This document shows, one piece after another, positions 48,661 through 60,439 of a stretch of 64,000 nucleotides of DNA (position 1 is the stretch's first letter; each line of letters starts with the position of its first letter). A program made the translations under genes and the position numbers. The DNA is from Rapana venosa (Eukaryota; Mollusca; Gastropoda; Neogastropoda; Muricidae): NCBI GenBank assembly GCA_028751875.1, contig CM054134.1, forward strand, positions 39,891,308 through 39,955,307, written 5' to 3'. Below the pieces are notes generated by a model. That model did no database searches, was not told the origin of the DNA, and saw nothing but the letters and a program-made list of their open reading frames with translations.

Positions 48661-49999
48661 AGGGTTAAATCTTTCTGCCTGTATGTTCATTTACAGTAAA
48701 AAGTTCATAAGTAGATTTGGAAAAAATTTTGGGGGTGGGGGGGTCATTGATATATAGAATATAGAGAAAAAAGAATAAGACTGACCCCAATGGTACACCA
48801 CTTTTTGGTGTAGACTGCTGGAATGTTGGTTGTTAATACACACAGTTTGCTGTCAGTACGGGGGATCGTCATTTCTGTATGAAGAACGTGTTTGTTCAGT
48901 GAGGGAAGGATCTGGACTGATTGTCTTGTGCTTTTGGGGGTCTTTTCGCTGTCATCGCGGGGCTGTAAGAGACAATAAGATGTTCGGTTGTCTGCTAATC
49001 TTGCCGTGCCTTTAGCACTGGGGTGAGTTATGTCTTCATTATTATAGCATGAGACGTGGAGCTCCAAATACAACCATGAAAAGATCGTGACATCAATGAT
49101 GACGACATGGTCAAGACGTTCTGCCTGCTGGTTATCATTGGATGGACAAACAGAATTGTTCAGACTGTGTCTGCCTCTCGTCGGTATGTTGGTGCTGAAA
49201 GCATCAGCAGCATTAGGAAGGTGACGTCGGCAGACAGCAGTCAGTGTGTTGGCGGTGAAATCATCAGCAGCATTAGGAAGGTGACGTCGGCAGACAGCAG
49301 TCAGTGGGCACAGCCATGACTAGTCCTCCTGGGGAAGGGGCTGCTCCTGCAGGACAGTTGTCCATCCGCACAGGGAGAGTCACATGTTGGATAGAGGCAG
49401 TAGGTAACGTTGAGGCAGATTGCAACCAGCAGCCCTTGTACAAACGTTACCCATGTTATGCCTGATTTGTACATTCTTTCTGTTCAGGGTGTACATCTCT
49501 CTGGCTTGATGAACCGTACTGTGGAATCACCGATCTGCAGAAATGGTGGGTTTTTTCTCTCCTCGGGTATAGTTGACCGAGTGAGGATATGTAGGGGAGA
49601 AAGTGTAGCTGATCTGGGTTTTCTGCATGTTTAAATATTGTCGTCCGCTATTTTGAACAGCGTAGTTGTCTTTGTATTTTCCAGTTTTGGTATGGTTTGA
49701 GTCAATCTCTAGAACAGTAAAACATTAATTGTGGACAGAGACAGCACACACTTCTTTACTAGGCTTTGCAGATTTGTTCTTCATAGAAACTGTGTTGTTT
49801 TTAATGACACGGCAGCTCGGAAACTGAATGGTTGGTTTGGATTCTAGGTGTGTTTGGTTATCTCTGTCCATCTTTCCTCGAAAAGAGCTGTTGTCTACAG
49901 GCATAACTTTAAAGGAGAGCAATAAAATGTCGCCCTCAGCTTCGGTTCATACTGTTGATGCTTGTGTGATCATGCAGTCAGATGAATAGGATTTGAACC
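48661..49999. other. Unassigned sequence with a 60-bp duplication
   Basis: 49188-49307 holds two 60-bp copies (AGCATTAGGAAGGTGACGTC in each). They lie in a 70-codon plus frame (49107-49319) that starts with a hydrophobic MVKTFCLLVIIG, but no other evidence makes it a gene. Confidence 0.35.
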
Positions 50000-50004
50000 T
50001 TTTG

Positions 50005-50265
50005 GGGTACAGCACAGAATAGTGGTTAGAGCGTTGCCCTCGTGATCTTACGGCCTGGATTCAAGCCACCACCAAGGTGCCCGTTTGAGGGGGGTTTTCT
50101 CCTGGAGTTAACATCAGTACCAATTCCACGCCCCTGAAAGTCTTTAGCATGAGACCATTAACCAAGGTCATGTGTGAGAACACACAGAGAACATCTTGCG
50201 CACACTTTAAGATCCGTTCAACCATTCGGAAAAGTAGGCTATTGTGCGCTGGTAGGAACAGATGA
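50005..50265 (+). mobile_element. SINE-1 with tRNA-like head, tail lost
   Basis: Head: GAATAGTGGTTAGAGCGTTG and GGATTCAAGCC. Then GGAGTTAACATCAGTACC and core (ACATCTTGCGCACACTTTAA, GTAGGCTATTGTGCGCTGG). It ends at AACAGATGAC without tail A, B or C. Confidence 0.7.
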
Positions 50266-51906
50266 CTGCTGTTTCTTCTGTTCTTTTCTGGCTGTTTCTT
50301 TCTTGCCGGAACAGTCTGTTTCTGTCATGTGGGACAGTTTCTGACGAAGTCTAGGAGGAGAGGAACAGTGTAGTGATTCCTGGGGACTAGGACCAGTAGG
50401 GAGTGGACCTGATGCCTGACACTGGTCTGTACCACAACCACAGCCACAGACAGACAGGGCATCCTGCTGGTCACCATGAGTCAGCGCATGTGGGCCGAGC
50501 TCAGATTTGTCTGTCCACAGTGATTCCATGAAAGTTAGGGGATAATAAGGATGGGTCTTTCAGATGGTCTCTGTTGACAGCACTATTAGTTCATGTTTGT
50601 CTATGATGTCTCTCAGGACCGCATATTTCTCTGTGTCCCAAGTGACACAGTCTTTTCCTTGATACAGATTTCCCTCACAGATCAATGTGAGGTGCAGAGT
50701 TGAAGTTAGGCTTTTGGAGAAGTAGCTAGATACAGATCACCGTTTTGGCCAGTCGATGTGGAGAGGGAGCTGCCAACCATGAACAAATGCGTGGGCGGAA
50801 TGAAAAGCAGTGTCTCGTGTTGATCATAGTCATTGATGACTGCCTGAAAAGCCCTGTCACTGATGGCCCAGTCTCGACAGAGCAAACTGTTCCACCACAC
50901 TACAAGGGCATTGACGCCACGCCAAAAGCGTGTTTGAATTAGGTCTAGGTTAGGCTCTCTTTTGTTGATTTTAGGTTAATGTTTGCCATCACAATCTAAC
51001 AAAAGAAACGTAGGTCTATATCACATAGTCATTGTAAAAGTTAATTAGCAGGCCAGATCTGGTTCATGTAAATTCCAATTTCCATTGTGCTTGTCTATGT
51101 TGTAAACAGAAAATCGTGAAAGAAAACACTCCATGAAGTCGCGTAGATATCATTTGAAGTTTTATATTGTTTCAAATGACGTGAGGCAGTTTATTACAGG
51201 ACATAAACATTTTGGAGATGTCAATATAGTCTGATACCTCAGACGTATTTACAAGCCTAACATTCACCAACGCTCCCCCATCGGGGAAAACAAGCAATAA
51301 AAAAAAATCCCGTAAAAAGTCAGGCCTCAAAGCGTTTGATAGACAATGTGAAAGCTGTCGGATATTTATGACGGCAGGGTAGCAAACGTTACAAGAATGG
51401 CCGTGATTCGTTGACATGCGACCATACTTATGGAAAACCAAACAACATTACCATAAGACAGCTACACTGATTGAAAGCCGAAGTCACTGGGACAAATTGA
51501 TGCAGAACACTGTTTCGTTGATGATACTAAACACTTGGAAATCAACTCAGAACTGCAGAGCTGAAAACTTATGTTGCCTTATCAAGCCCCGACCATGCTC
51601 TTTTTTCAAAAAGTGATAGGCCTAATCACGAGAAAAGAAAAGGTTGAAAAACAATGAAAGCAACCATTTTTGAATATAGAGACATAATTAACTAATGAAC
51701 ACTGAATTTTTTTTGTCATTGAGCAATTTAGTTTTGCCGGGGCCTATGTTTAGATTTTTTCCCATTCTGTTTTACGTTTAAATGTACAACCTGTGCACGC
51801 AATCACAACGTCATTTATTTATGACGTCAAGACAACTAAACGAACTTATGTGTCATTTTGTCTTGCTAGTCGAGCAGTTCTTGGAGTGTGCAGTCATTTT
51901 AGCCTA
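50266..51906. other. Unassigned sequence upstream of GPCR copy 2
   Basis: Some 90-codon minus-strand frames exist (50239-50529, 51172-51441) but have no recognised family. No TATA box or other promoter element can be called. Confidence 0.4.
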
Positions 51907-53634
51907 ATGGAAAACCTAACACTAGTCTTGGAAAATGTTTCAACAGATTCTCCTGGCACAAAGGGTGCTCATCAGAGTAGAAACGCTCTGGCTTATGTGC
52001 ATTTTGTGATAGGAACGTATATATTTACTGCAAACACTTTGGTGATCGTAGCAGTGGCAAACCATCACAATTTAAGAACTCGAGCTAACATGTATATCGT
52101 TTCTTTAGCTGGCACAGATCTGACTGTGGGTATTGTGGAGTGGATTATTGGTTTTCACAATCACGACATACTAGCTTCCTATTTTGATAGGACAGGGTAT
52201 GCTTGTGTAGGCATGTTCTCATTTGCCTTCTTTTCTGTGGACTGTTCCATGTTCAACATGGTTCTCATAGCTGTGGATCGTTTAGTGTACATCATGAAAC
52301 CGTTTTTTTATAGCCGTGTAGTGACGTCAAAGAGAGTGAAGATGACCATTTTGTCAGTTTGGGTACTTGCTTTCCTTTGGGCATCCGTTCCAGTGTTCGC
52401 CAACACGTATGACGAACAGATTGCACAGTGCACAATGCAAAATTCCATACCGACATGGTTCAGGTCTTATATCAACGTACCTATACTCTTTACTGGTGCT
52501 ACATCAACAGGCATAATTTATATAGCTATAGCTGTAAAAGCGCTCCAACATAAAAGCGCTATCTGTAAATCAATCCCAGGTATGGGCGCCACTTCTGTAG
52601 TTTCCAGTGACGCCGCTGAATCAGCAAAGCAAGCACTGCACACATTAAGGTCAAACCTGAAAACCTTGAAACTATTCTGCATCGTGTTTGGGCTGCTTGT
52701 TATCTGCTGGGTGCCTTACTACTTTATTGAGTTTTCCTCTGACTTTGTAGAGATCCCCGATGCTTATTACAGGGCATCTGCAGCTCTCGGTTTTCTGAAT
52801 TCTGGCATCAATTTTTTCGTATATCCTTTGTACAATAAGAAATTTCGCAGAGCAATGGGAAGCATGTTATGTCCCTGTTGCAAACAATCCAGGAGTTCAT
52901 TTTTGGATACAACTAGCACTTGTGTCAGCAAGGCACAGTCATCAGGACCCCCGGTCTCCTACCCTGTCCCACCAACACCTGTCTTAGGACACACAGCACC
53001 TGAAACAACACCAGAATCAGCTCCCATAACAACAGCCGCCCCACCTACTTCAGATCTACCAGTGACCACTTCCAGTGGCTTGACTACTAATCAACCACCT
53101 TCGGAAAAGCAATCCGTCCTGAGTACTACAGTGCCAGGGTTTGGCGAAGAGAAAGCAGCCAGTGTCCAAGGTTTGACAGAAACTGATAACACTGTCTCTT
53201 CTGCTTCGCCAGCGGCTGTCTCCTCTGCTTCTCCAGTGACTGTCTCTTCTACTACTGTCCCTTCTACTTTACCAGCGACTGTCCCTTCTGCTACTGTCCC
53301 TTCTGCTACTGTCCCTTCTTTTACCAGCGACTGTCCCTTCTGCTACTGTCCCTTCTGCTACTGTCCCTTCTGCTACTGTCCCTTCTACTACTGTCCCTTC
53401 TACTTTACCAGCGACTGTCCGTCCTACTTTGCCAGAGCCTTTGTCCTCAGGAGACGGTTCTGTGCATTCCAGTGCTGCTTCAACAGACAGCACCCTGAGA
53501 CGCTTTGGCCAGGGTCTGCCGGGAACATCCCTGACCTCTTCCGGCTCTTCCACTTCTTCCTCGATCTAGTCATTCTGTATACGCACAGGAGGAAGTGTTC
53601 ACCGTTAGGCACACTGAACATCAACAATTCTTAA
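51907..53634 (+). CDS. Class A (rhodopsin-like) orphan GPCR, copy 2, intronless
   Basis: A seven-helix plasma-membrane receptor expected to signal through G proteins; the ligand is unknown. An upstream in-frame ATG exists at 51793, but I chose 51907 because the protein then begins MENLTL, matching MENFSE in copy 1. Visible landmarks (575-residue reading): N-glycosylation sites N3 and N10; N43 (1.50); D71 in LAGTD (2.50); C100 (3.25) pairing with C175 in ECL2; DRL at 124-126 instead of DRY; CWVP at 267-270; NFFVY at 302-306 instead of NPxxY; helix 8 with LCPCC at 321-325 (palmitoylation-type). Position 3.32 is Ala, so the aminergic Asp is absent. After about residue 340 the tail is Ser/Thr/Pro-rich with 5-residue ATVPS repeats. 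Near residue 470 (about 53320) a repeat lacks 2 nt, and the frame becomes Cys/Tyr/Phe-rich to the stop at 53632. The other frame continues as a Ser/Thr/Pro tail to TAG at 53567-53569. Family is certain; subfamily is not. Confidence 0.9.
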   Translation: MENLTLVLENVSTDSPGTKGAHQSRNALAYVHFVIGTYIFTANTLVIVAVANHHNLRTRANMYIVSLAGTDLTVGIVEWIIGFHNHDILASYFDRTGYACVGMFSFAFFSVDCSMFNMVLIAVDRLVYIMKPFFYSRVVTSKRVKMTILSVWVLAFLWASVPVFANTYDEQIAQCTMQNSIPTWFRSYINVPILFTGATSTGIIYIAIAVKALQHKSAICKSIPGMGATSVVSSDAAESAKQALHTLRSNLKTLKLFCIVFGLLVICWVPYYFIEFSSDFVEIPDAYYRASAALGFLNSGINFFVYPLYNKKFRRAMGSMLCPCCKQSRSSFLDTTSTCVSKAQSSGPPVSYPVPPTPVLGHTAPETTPESAPITTAAPPTSDLPVTTSSGLTTNQPPSEKQSVLSTTVPGFGEEKAASVQGLTETDNTVSSASPAAVSSASPVTVSSTTVPSTLPATVPSATVPSATVPSFTSDCPFCYCPFCYCPFCYCPFYYCPFYFTSDCPSYFARAFVLRRRFCAFQCCFNRQHPETLWPGSAGNIPDLFRLFHFFLDLVILYTHRRKCSPLGTLNINNS

Positions 53635-53639
53635 TGCCC

Positions 53640-53984
53640 AAGTGCTTATCCACGCGCTCGCGCGCGTGTGTGTGTGTAAATGTGTGTGCACCCGGCTCAG
53701 TCGTACTCGCATACTGACTGCTTACATGACTAATTCTTCGAGTTTCACCTTCTTTCGTATAGAATTTCACTACGATTCACTCAATCAATTGCAGCCATGA
53801 AACATACCATATCCATATCTGATGACATCGTCTTTAAGAACTATTTGCATTTGAATCTTGTTGTTAAAGAAAGGCTAATGAATGTATAATGTTAGCTTGC
53901 GCGTTTTGAAACCAAAAACAGTAACGTGATTCTGTATTTGATTGTTAGTCTTTTCCCCACTTTCTTGGCTTAGAGCCTCTAAGG
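53640..53984. other. Downstream of GPCR copy 2
   Basis: A short CG/GT repeat at 53655-53678. No clear polyadenylation signal seen. Confidence 0.4.
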
Positions 53985-55545
53985 TGGAACAGATTCACCG
54001 AGTGTATTGACGTGGTATGTCTCAACAACGCGGTATGTCTCAATTGTGACAAAGTGCGTCGAACGGGGGGGGGGGGGGGGGGGCCTCCAATCCCCCCCCC
54101 CCCTCCATCGATGAGGTGTTTCCACAATTTGTGATCAAGTGTGTCGAGAGGGGGAGGGGGGGGAGGGAGGTCAACGCAGTTTGTCACAATATTGTAACAT
54201 GGCGGGGGGAGGTCAACGCACTTTGTCATAATATTGTAACGTTGACGCACTTTATCACAACTTTTTAATGCCTGGCATTTCGTAATGATAAAGCCACTTA
54301 CAATAAAAGAGGCGCTTATCATGATGGTAGCAGGTTATCCAGATCCAGATTGTGACCCACTTTGTCACAACTCTTTAGTACCTTCCATTTTACAATGATA
54401 AAGCAACTAAGTATAAAAGATATCCGGAGTGCAGAGGCAGTAGATCTATTGCTTTGCGCAAAAGAAAAAGAAACGTTGAGTTCGTTGGCTGTTATTTTAT
54501 TCAGCTGTTTGACTTAAGTTCCATATTGTGACAAAATGCGTTAATGGGCTTTGTCACAATTTTTATTTTAGCCCTCACATTTTGTAATGCTAAAGCTACT
54601 TAGAATTAAATGAGGTGCTCAATCTGACGGCAGCAGGTCACATCCTTTATACAAAAAAAAAGGGGGGAGGGGGGAGGGCGGGGAAGATTTTGTGCCCTCT
54701 GCCATTAGTTTCTTTGGAAACATGTCTTGAGGTTCAGATTGTGACAAAGCGTGTTGACGCGCTTTGTCACAACTCTTCAGTACCTCATACTTTACCATAA
54801 TGCAACTAAGTAGCATTAAAAAGTGAGCTCATTGCAACGGAAGTAGACCAGTTGCTCTGAGAAAAATGGGAAATAAAGCTCTGAATTCATCGTTGTTATT
54901 ATATATAGCTGTTTGGCTTTAGTTCCAGATCGTGACAAAGTGTGTGAACGGGCTATGTTACAACTCTTCAGTTCATCACACTTTTCAAAGATAAAACTAT
55001 TTATCATAAAAAGTGATTTCGTTCAAATGGCAGTAGACTAGTTGCACTGAGAATAAATAATATAAAAAGTACCTTTGAATTCATCGCTGTTATTCTATTC
55101 AACTGTCCGACTATACTTCCAGATTGTGACAAAGTGTATCGAAGGGCTTTGTCAAAACTTTTCAGTGTCTCACATTTTGCAGTGATAAAGCTACTTCAAA
55201 TCAAAAGAGGTGCTGATTATGGTGGCAGCAGGCACATTGCTCTATAAAAAAAAATAAACGTGAAAAAAAGAACTCTGCATGCCCTATTCTTCATTTTTTA
55301 AAGGAAATGTATTTTGAGGTCAAGATTGTGACAAAGCGCTTTGACGTGCTTTGTCACAACTTTTTCTTAGTACTTCATACTTTGGAATGATAAAGTAACT
55401 TGGTATGAAAAAAAGTGTTCTGATTGCAACGACACTGCTATGTAAGTTGCTCTGGGGGGAAAAAAACCTGGACGTTTTTGCCATTATTTTATTCAGCTGT
55501 TTGACGTTAGTTCCAGATGGTCACAAAGTGTGTTCAAGACCTGTT
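53985..55545. repeat. Tandem array of MITE-like units bounded by TTGTGACAAAG inverted repeats
   Basis: Imperfect palindromes of about 36 nt (such as ATTGTGACAAAGCG...CGCTTTGTCACAAC) recur at 54525, 54738, 54929, 55123 and 55325, with half sites at about 54232, 54349 and 55517. Spacing is 176-213 bp. The spacers fall in two kinds: A, from TCTTCAGTACCTCA to GCTGTTTGACTTTAGTTCCA, and B, with GAGGTGCTGAT, GGCAGCAGG and GAAA.ATGT.TTGAGGT. Order B, A, B, A, A, B, A. Each unit can be read as a short element with 13-16 bp terminal inverted repeats. No transposase is present. Confidence 0.7.
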
Positions 55546-55644
55546 TACCTGTAGGAGATTTAGTGGGTTTTTTCGAATCTTATATTAGATTTTGGACCTC
55601 AATACGAAAATACGCATTTACTGATGAAACACATACGAGCGTGC

Positions 55645-55708
55645 GCGCACGCACACACACACACACACACACACCACGCACGCACGCACGCACGCACGCA
55701 CACACACA

Positions 55709-55744
<36 letters not shown>

Positions 55745-55955
55745 GTGAGTCACAAACACACACTCTCTCTCGCTCTCTCACATACACACACACACACACA
55801 CACTCTCTTTCTCTCTCTCTCTCCCTCTCTCTCTCTCTCCCTCTCTCTCTCTCTCTGTCTCAGACACAGACACTCTCTTTCTCCCTCATTCCCTTTCCCT
55901 CACACACACTCACTCTCTCCCTCCCCTCACACACACACACGCGCACACACACACA
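55645..55955. repeat. (CA)n and (CT)n microsatellites
   Basis: Alternating CA, CGCA and CT tracts. Confidence 0.95.
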
Positions 55956-55989
55956 TTTTCCGACATTTTTAGTCTTTCGAAAATAGTCA

Positions 55990-56740
55990 CAAAAGCATTG
56001 CTGTTAAACCATCATTTATGGAGTTATTTATATATTTTCACTGCTGAACTTGTAGCCATACTTATGGCTTTAAATCATATTTCCACTCTGCTCATAAATG
56101 CCGGTCACATCTCAATTTGTGTAGATTCTAAGTCGGTGTGACGTGCGCTTAGGTCTACTGACCAAAAGCCAAGAAGTGAAATGACAACAGAAATAAATCA
56201 TATCATACATCTGTGGGTTCCTTCACACTGTGGGATTATTCCCAATGAAAGAGTGGATCAAGCTGCCAGAAAAGCAGCTCCCAATTCCGAGGGAAAAGAA
56301 ACTATTCCTTTAGATCTGCTATAATGTTACAGGCGCATAGAGAAAATATCTTCCGATCGCTTGTATAACCGTTCTTGAGAAGTAAGATTCTCAATAGGCC
56401 TACTATTATAACTGTGTGAAAAGTGCTTATAAAAATAATACCAACTCCCTCTTGTTTCGGGATTTCTCTCAATGTTCCAGACATATTATCAGTCTAATGT
56501 GTCGTTTTCGCTTAAACGCTCTCTGTACAAAATTTTGCACAAATATTCAATGCTTGTGTGGTGAACAATCTCAGTGAATCATTTGCTTGTGGGCTGCTCA
56601 TTAGCCCGACTGTAAATTTCGCAAAAACTTGGGCACTGTCATCCGCCCAACTGTCCTTTATCTCTAGAGCACATTTTGAAGAACTATTCGCTTCTTCATG
56701 AGGCTTCTGTTTACTTTGATAGCAGCCCAGTTGGAATCTA
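55990..56740 (+). mobile_element. LINE remnant with RNase H domain
   Basis: Around 56050-56140: ELVAILMALNHISTLL and AGHISICVDSKSV. After a frame slip, at 56210-56290: LWVPSHCGIIPNERVDQAAR, the WxPSHxGIxGNExAD motif of LINE RNase H. Further on, RFRLNALCTKFCTNIQCLCG resembles the C-terminal part of I/jockey-type ORF2. Stops and slips make it inactive. RNase H is absent from LINE-A in this window, so this is a different family. Confidence 0.6.
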
Positions 56741-56883
56741 CCTTTGATTCACGTAAAGCTGCTATGTGACGTTTTGGTTTATGTTATATTAATTATCAGC
56801 TATGTTAAATTAGTTATGTTATACAAGTTATGGTCTTCCAGTAATGTTGTGCTTTTTTGTGGCACTCTTGAGGTTAGCACAAG

Positions 56884-56922
<39 letters not shown>

Positions 56923-56924
56923 CT

Positions 56925-56959
<35 letters not shown>

Positions 56960-57217
56960 CTATCCTATCCTATCCTATCCTACCTATCCTGACTCTAATG
57001 ACACTCTCGAACTTACACATGCTCATTCATCTTCCCTCCCCCCTTTTTTTTTTTTTTACATTTCTCATAACCCCTTTCCCTATCGTCTAATATCCCTTAA
57101 AGTGGAAGGACGTTGAAACAAAGAAGAAGAAGAAGAACAACAACAACACACACACACAAAACTCCCTGTCTCTCTCTGTCTCACAAACACAAAAAGTGAG
57201 TTCTTTTGATTCTAAAA
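56741..57217. other. Unassigned, with (CT)n and CCTAT repeats
   Basis: (CT)n at 56884-56957 followed by CCTAT pentamers to 56985, and poly(T) at 57046-57057. Confidence 0.5.
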
Positions 57218-57605
57218 TGCTTTGTCATTGCAGAGCGAGACATGCAGGAGTAGTGACAAAGCACGTTGACGGGCTTTGTCACAATGTTAGAACTGAAATC
57301 AGAAACTTGACAAAACTGCATGTGGAGCTTCTAAAAATGCTGAGGTAGTAGGCTACATCACATTGAACTTGTACTGATTTAGTGTGATGGATTTGTTTTG
57401 ACATGGGGGAGGTAACGCACTATGTCACAATTTGTGACACTGCGTTGTGGGGGTGGGGTGGGTTGGGATGGGAGGGGCTTACTGCTGTTTGTTACAATTG
57501 TGATAAAGTGCACTGACCACCAACCCTCCCCCCCCCCCCCCCCCCCCCCCCCTGAGGCTTCACCCACAAATTGAGACATAGTGCCTTGTTGAGACATGGC
57601 GCGTC
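57218..57605. repeat. Second cluster of TTGTGACAAAG inverted repeats
   Basis: AGTGACAAAGCACGTTGACG with GGCTTTGTCACAAT at 57253-57285, GCACTATGTCACAATTTGTG at 57416-57440, and GTGATAAAGTGCACTGAC at 57499-57516, followed by C25 (57528-57552). Same family as 53985-55545, with different spacing. Confidence 0.6.
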
Positions 57606-57701
57606 AGTACAGGGATGGAGAGAGTTTGCGTTTGCCATGGGCTGTAAATACCCCCGCCTTAGTGGAAGCCACAGTCCCACTTATGTGATATTTGTTGGAT
57701 A

Positions 57702-57747
<46 letters not shown>

Positions 57748-58375
57748 ATTTAAATTTGTTAAAACTATTCATTGTAACTGGTTGCATGTGTTGGAAGATA
57801 TAGGACTATGTACATTCCATTCTTCTTCTTCTTTTTCTTCTTCTTCTATTATATTTTGGATTTTTAAACGGGAACAACGCATAAAGTAGAGAAACCCAAC
57901 AACAAACAACTACTGTGGAATCATGGTTTTCTGGTTTCATTTCCGCAAAGCGATTTATACATAGCCATCAATGATGCGAGAAATTTCCCCTTTACTCCAT
58001 AATTACTGATACATTCTGTAAGTTTCTTATATGTAGCTGAATCAAAAGCTTTTCTTTTAATCTACAAATAGATCATGTAATTTTTTGTTTTGCCGTTCTT
58101 TTTCATACATTTCTGGGCAATTCATTAAAGATGAAGTATCTTATCAACTGTAGAATTGGGTTTTTTTGTTTTCCTGAAAGCAGCCTGATTTAGGATCAGT
58201 ATAGTAATTATGCAGAATATTCAACTTTAACATACCCCTATAATTGCGCGCGCGCGCGCGTGCGTGCGTGCGTGTGTGTCTGTGTGTGTGTCTGTGTGTG
58301 TGTGTAAGATAGAGATTGATTGAATGGTTGATTGTGTGTGTAAGATAGAGATTGATTGAATGGTTGATTGATTGA
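57606..58375. other. Unassigned sequence with (GT)n and (CG)n
   Basis: (GT)n at 57703-57745; (CG)n/(GT)n at 58245-58304; two 36-bp copies of TAAGATAGAGATTGATTGAA at 58306 and 58342. Confidence 0.5.
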
Positions 58376-58486
58376 TAATCTTTATTCACAAGGGTTACAG
58401 ATAAGCTTTTACAAACATTTTTTCATCCGGCCCTTGCCCTGACTGAGAAGACACTATCAATAATTATCACAACTAATAATTTCAAG

Positions 58487-58554
<68 letters not shown>

Positions 58555-58734
58555 TACACAGCAGAATTAGGGAGAGGATTAAAAAAAAAACCCACGTTAA
58601 TTGTAATAAGAAGAAACACCATTTTTAAACCACAGCATATTGGTACACGATGTGTGTGAAATTCGGGCTGCTTTTCCTGGGAGTAGCGCCAATGACTTAA
58701 TTAAAAAGAATATGTAATTGTTCATAGCCATACA
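58376..58734 (-). mobile_element. Retroelement 3' terminus with (GA)n
   Basis: AATCTTTATTCACAAGGGTT and TTTTTTCATCCGGCCCTTGC match the style of the other minus-strand termini (18130, 28575). (GA)n lies at 58498-58551. A SINE-4-like scrap (AAATTCGGGCTGC) follows at 58660. Confidence 0.45.
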
Positions 58735-58925
58735 GATTTTTCTCTCTGGCCGGCTCCCGACCCAGAGTGAGTTTGCTGTGGGCACATTGGGAAAACTACC
58801 TGACAAACAATGCAGGTGTCTGTGTCTCTCGGGTCTGGTTGACGCCAGGATAAATTATGCTAAGAAGCATAAAGTACATACAGCCTTGTCTCAAAACTCA
58901 CGCACTTCCATGGCAGCATCTTAAC
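58735..58925 (+). mobile_element. SINE-2, head lost
   Basis: GGCCGGCTCCCGACCCAGAG, GTTTGCTGTGGGC, TGCAGGTGTCTGTGTCTCTC and CTCAAAACTCACGCACTTCC. The end corresponds to the repeat unit of the satellite at 63545. Confidence 0.7.
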
Positions 58926-59186
58926 AATAATAATAACAACAATAATAATAATAATGTATGGAATTTATATAGCGCTGAATCTTGTAAAGCAACAAATCAA
59001 AGCGCTTAGATGACTATTTTAAAAAAAATTATGCGTGTGTATGCGGTTAAAAAAAATTGTCATCTGTTCCCACCGGCACACAATGGCCTACTCTTTCGAA
59101 CAGCGGAACAGGATTTAACGTGTGCGCAAGATGTTCTGCATGCGTTTGCACACGGGGCCTCGGTTTATAGTCTCATCCGAAGGATC
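58926..59186 (-). mobile_element. SINE-1, tail B
   Basis: (AAT)n, TGTATGGAATTTATATAGCG, CAAATCAAAGCGCTTAGATG, then the inverted core up to CTCGGTTTATAGTCTCATCC. Head missing. It abuts the SINE-2 fragment directly. Confidence 0.8.
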
Positions 59187-59724
59187 CACCATTGATCATC
59201 CTGCAATGACAACAAAAACTGTCTCAGGTTCGGTGATTCCACTTGCTCTGGTCTCACGGTGACCGCAGTCTCGGTTTGCTAGATACACTTTTGTGCCTGT
59301 GGTGAGTTGGTGTCAAAGCCTCCTGGCATGAAGGCTTGCGGAAGAAGAAAGTCGTCGGAGAGAGGTTGTGGCGGTCACCATCCAGGGTGGGCGTCTCAGT
59401 TAGTCTGGCCTCACGACTAAGCTATATCGTCAGAACAGGGTTGAGTAGGTGGTGTCCTGCGTATGTTAGTTCAAAACAGGCACTACTGAACAATACTAGA
59501 GTGACCCATCGGTAGTGCAGAGTCCCTCCGGCTGGTGGCCTCGCGGTGGCCTGTCACTGATAGGCTTCCGGTGAACTTCGGAGCCTGAGGATGCAACTTA
59601 TCGAATCTGGGTATGGCTTGGACAGAAAGATTGAAATGGGCGGCGTGGGAACAGCAGAACAGGAGCGCCACAGAGGATGAGGCACCGCAGGCAACACTCC
59701 CCCCCCCCCCCCCCCCCCTCCTTC
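59187..59724. other. Unassigned sequence
   Basis: No feature recognised except a C run at 59699-59718. Confidence 0.5.
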
Positions 59725-59895
59725 CCGAAGTATTTGTTTCCAGATGAGAGTGGCTTTTTCTACAGAATTTTGCCAGGGAAAATATCTTGTTGACGTGGCT
59801 TTGTTGTAGGTTTTTTGTTTTGTTTTGTTTTTTACGTGCACAAAACGTTTGTTGCACACGGGACCTCTGTTTATTCTTTTATCCGAAAGACTAGG
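59725..59895 (-). mobile_element. SINE-4 fragment, inverted
   Basis: AGTATTTGTTTCCAGATGAG, GTGGCTTTTTCTACAG, AATTTTGCCAGGGAAAAT and GGGACCTCTGTTTATTC match the inverted copy at 42255-42400. Confidence 0.6.
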
Positions 59896-60066
59896 ATGCA
59901 GATAAATGTGTTTATAATTGCATACTGTAATCCAGACATGCAGTTGTTTTCTTCTTAAAACTGCAGGTAGGTCTCAATAGTTTGCAGACTGAAATTCATA
60001 CCGACACCCCCCCCCCCCCCCCCCTTCCACCTCCCAAAAGGCCATGTGCCAAACCATAACAGTACT

Positions 60067-60160
60067 ATATAGTAGTAGTAGTAGTAGTAGTAGTAGTGAA
60101 TTAATGGAACTTATATAGCGCCATATCTTGCAAAGACAAATCAAAGCCCTTGCTTTCAAC
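60067..60160 (-). mobile_element. Tail-B retroelement 3' end with (TAG)n
   Basis: TAG repeats, then AATGGAACTTATATAGCGCC and CAAATCAAAGCCCTTG. The trinucleotide differs from the TAA/ACT versions elsewhere. Confidence 0.6.
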
Positions 60161-60295
60161 TTTATACAGTCGTGCAACCAATAACAAACAATCAATAGTT
60201 TAAACAAACATGTTACAAACATGGTACGCTGCAGACCAAATCTATGAAATAAAAATTATGATAGTCAAAACCGGTTTTTCAAAAGCACACACACA

Positions 60296-60323
60296 CTCAC
60301 GCACGCACGCACGCACACACGCG

Positions 60324-60391
<68 letters not shown>
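60296..60391. repeat. (CA)n microsatellite
   Basis: CA tract with CGCA start. Confidence 0.95.
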
Positions 60392-60392
<1 letters not shown>

Positions 60393-60439
60393 GGGACATA
60401 TACTTTGGCATGGTGATGGGACATTGGTTAGTGAATGTG

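Noticed and set aside
49498..49545. 16-codon segment between an acceptor and GTGGGT donor
   Set aside because: Too short and with no partner exon.
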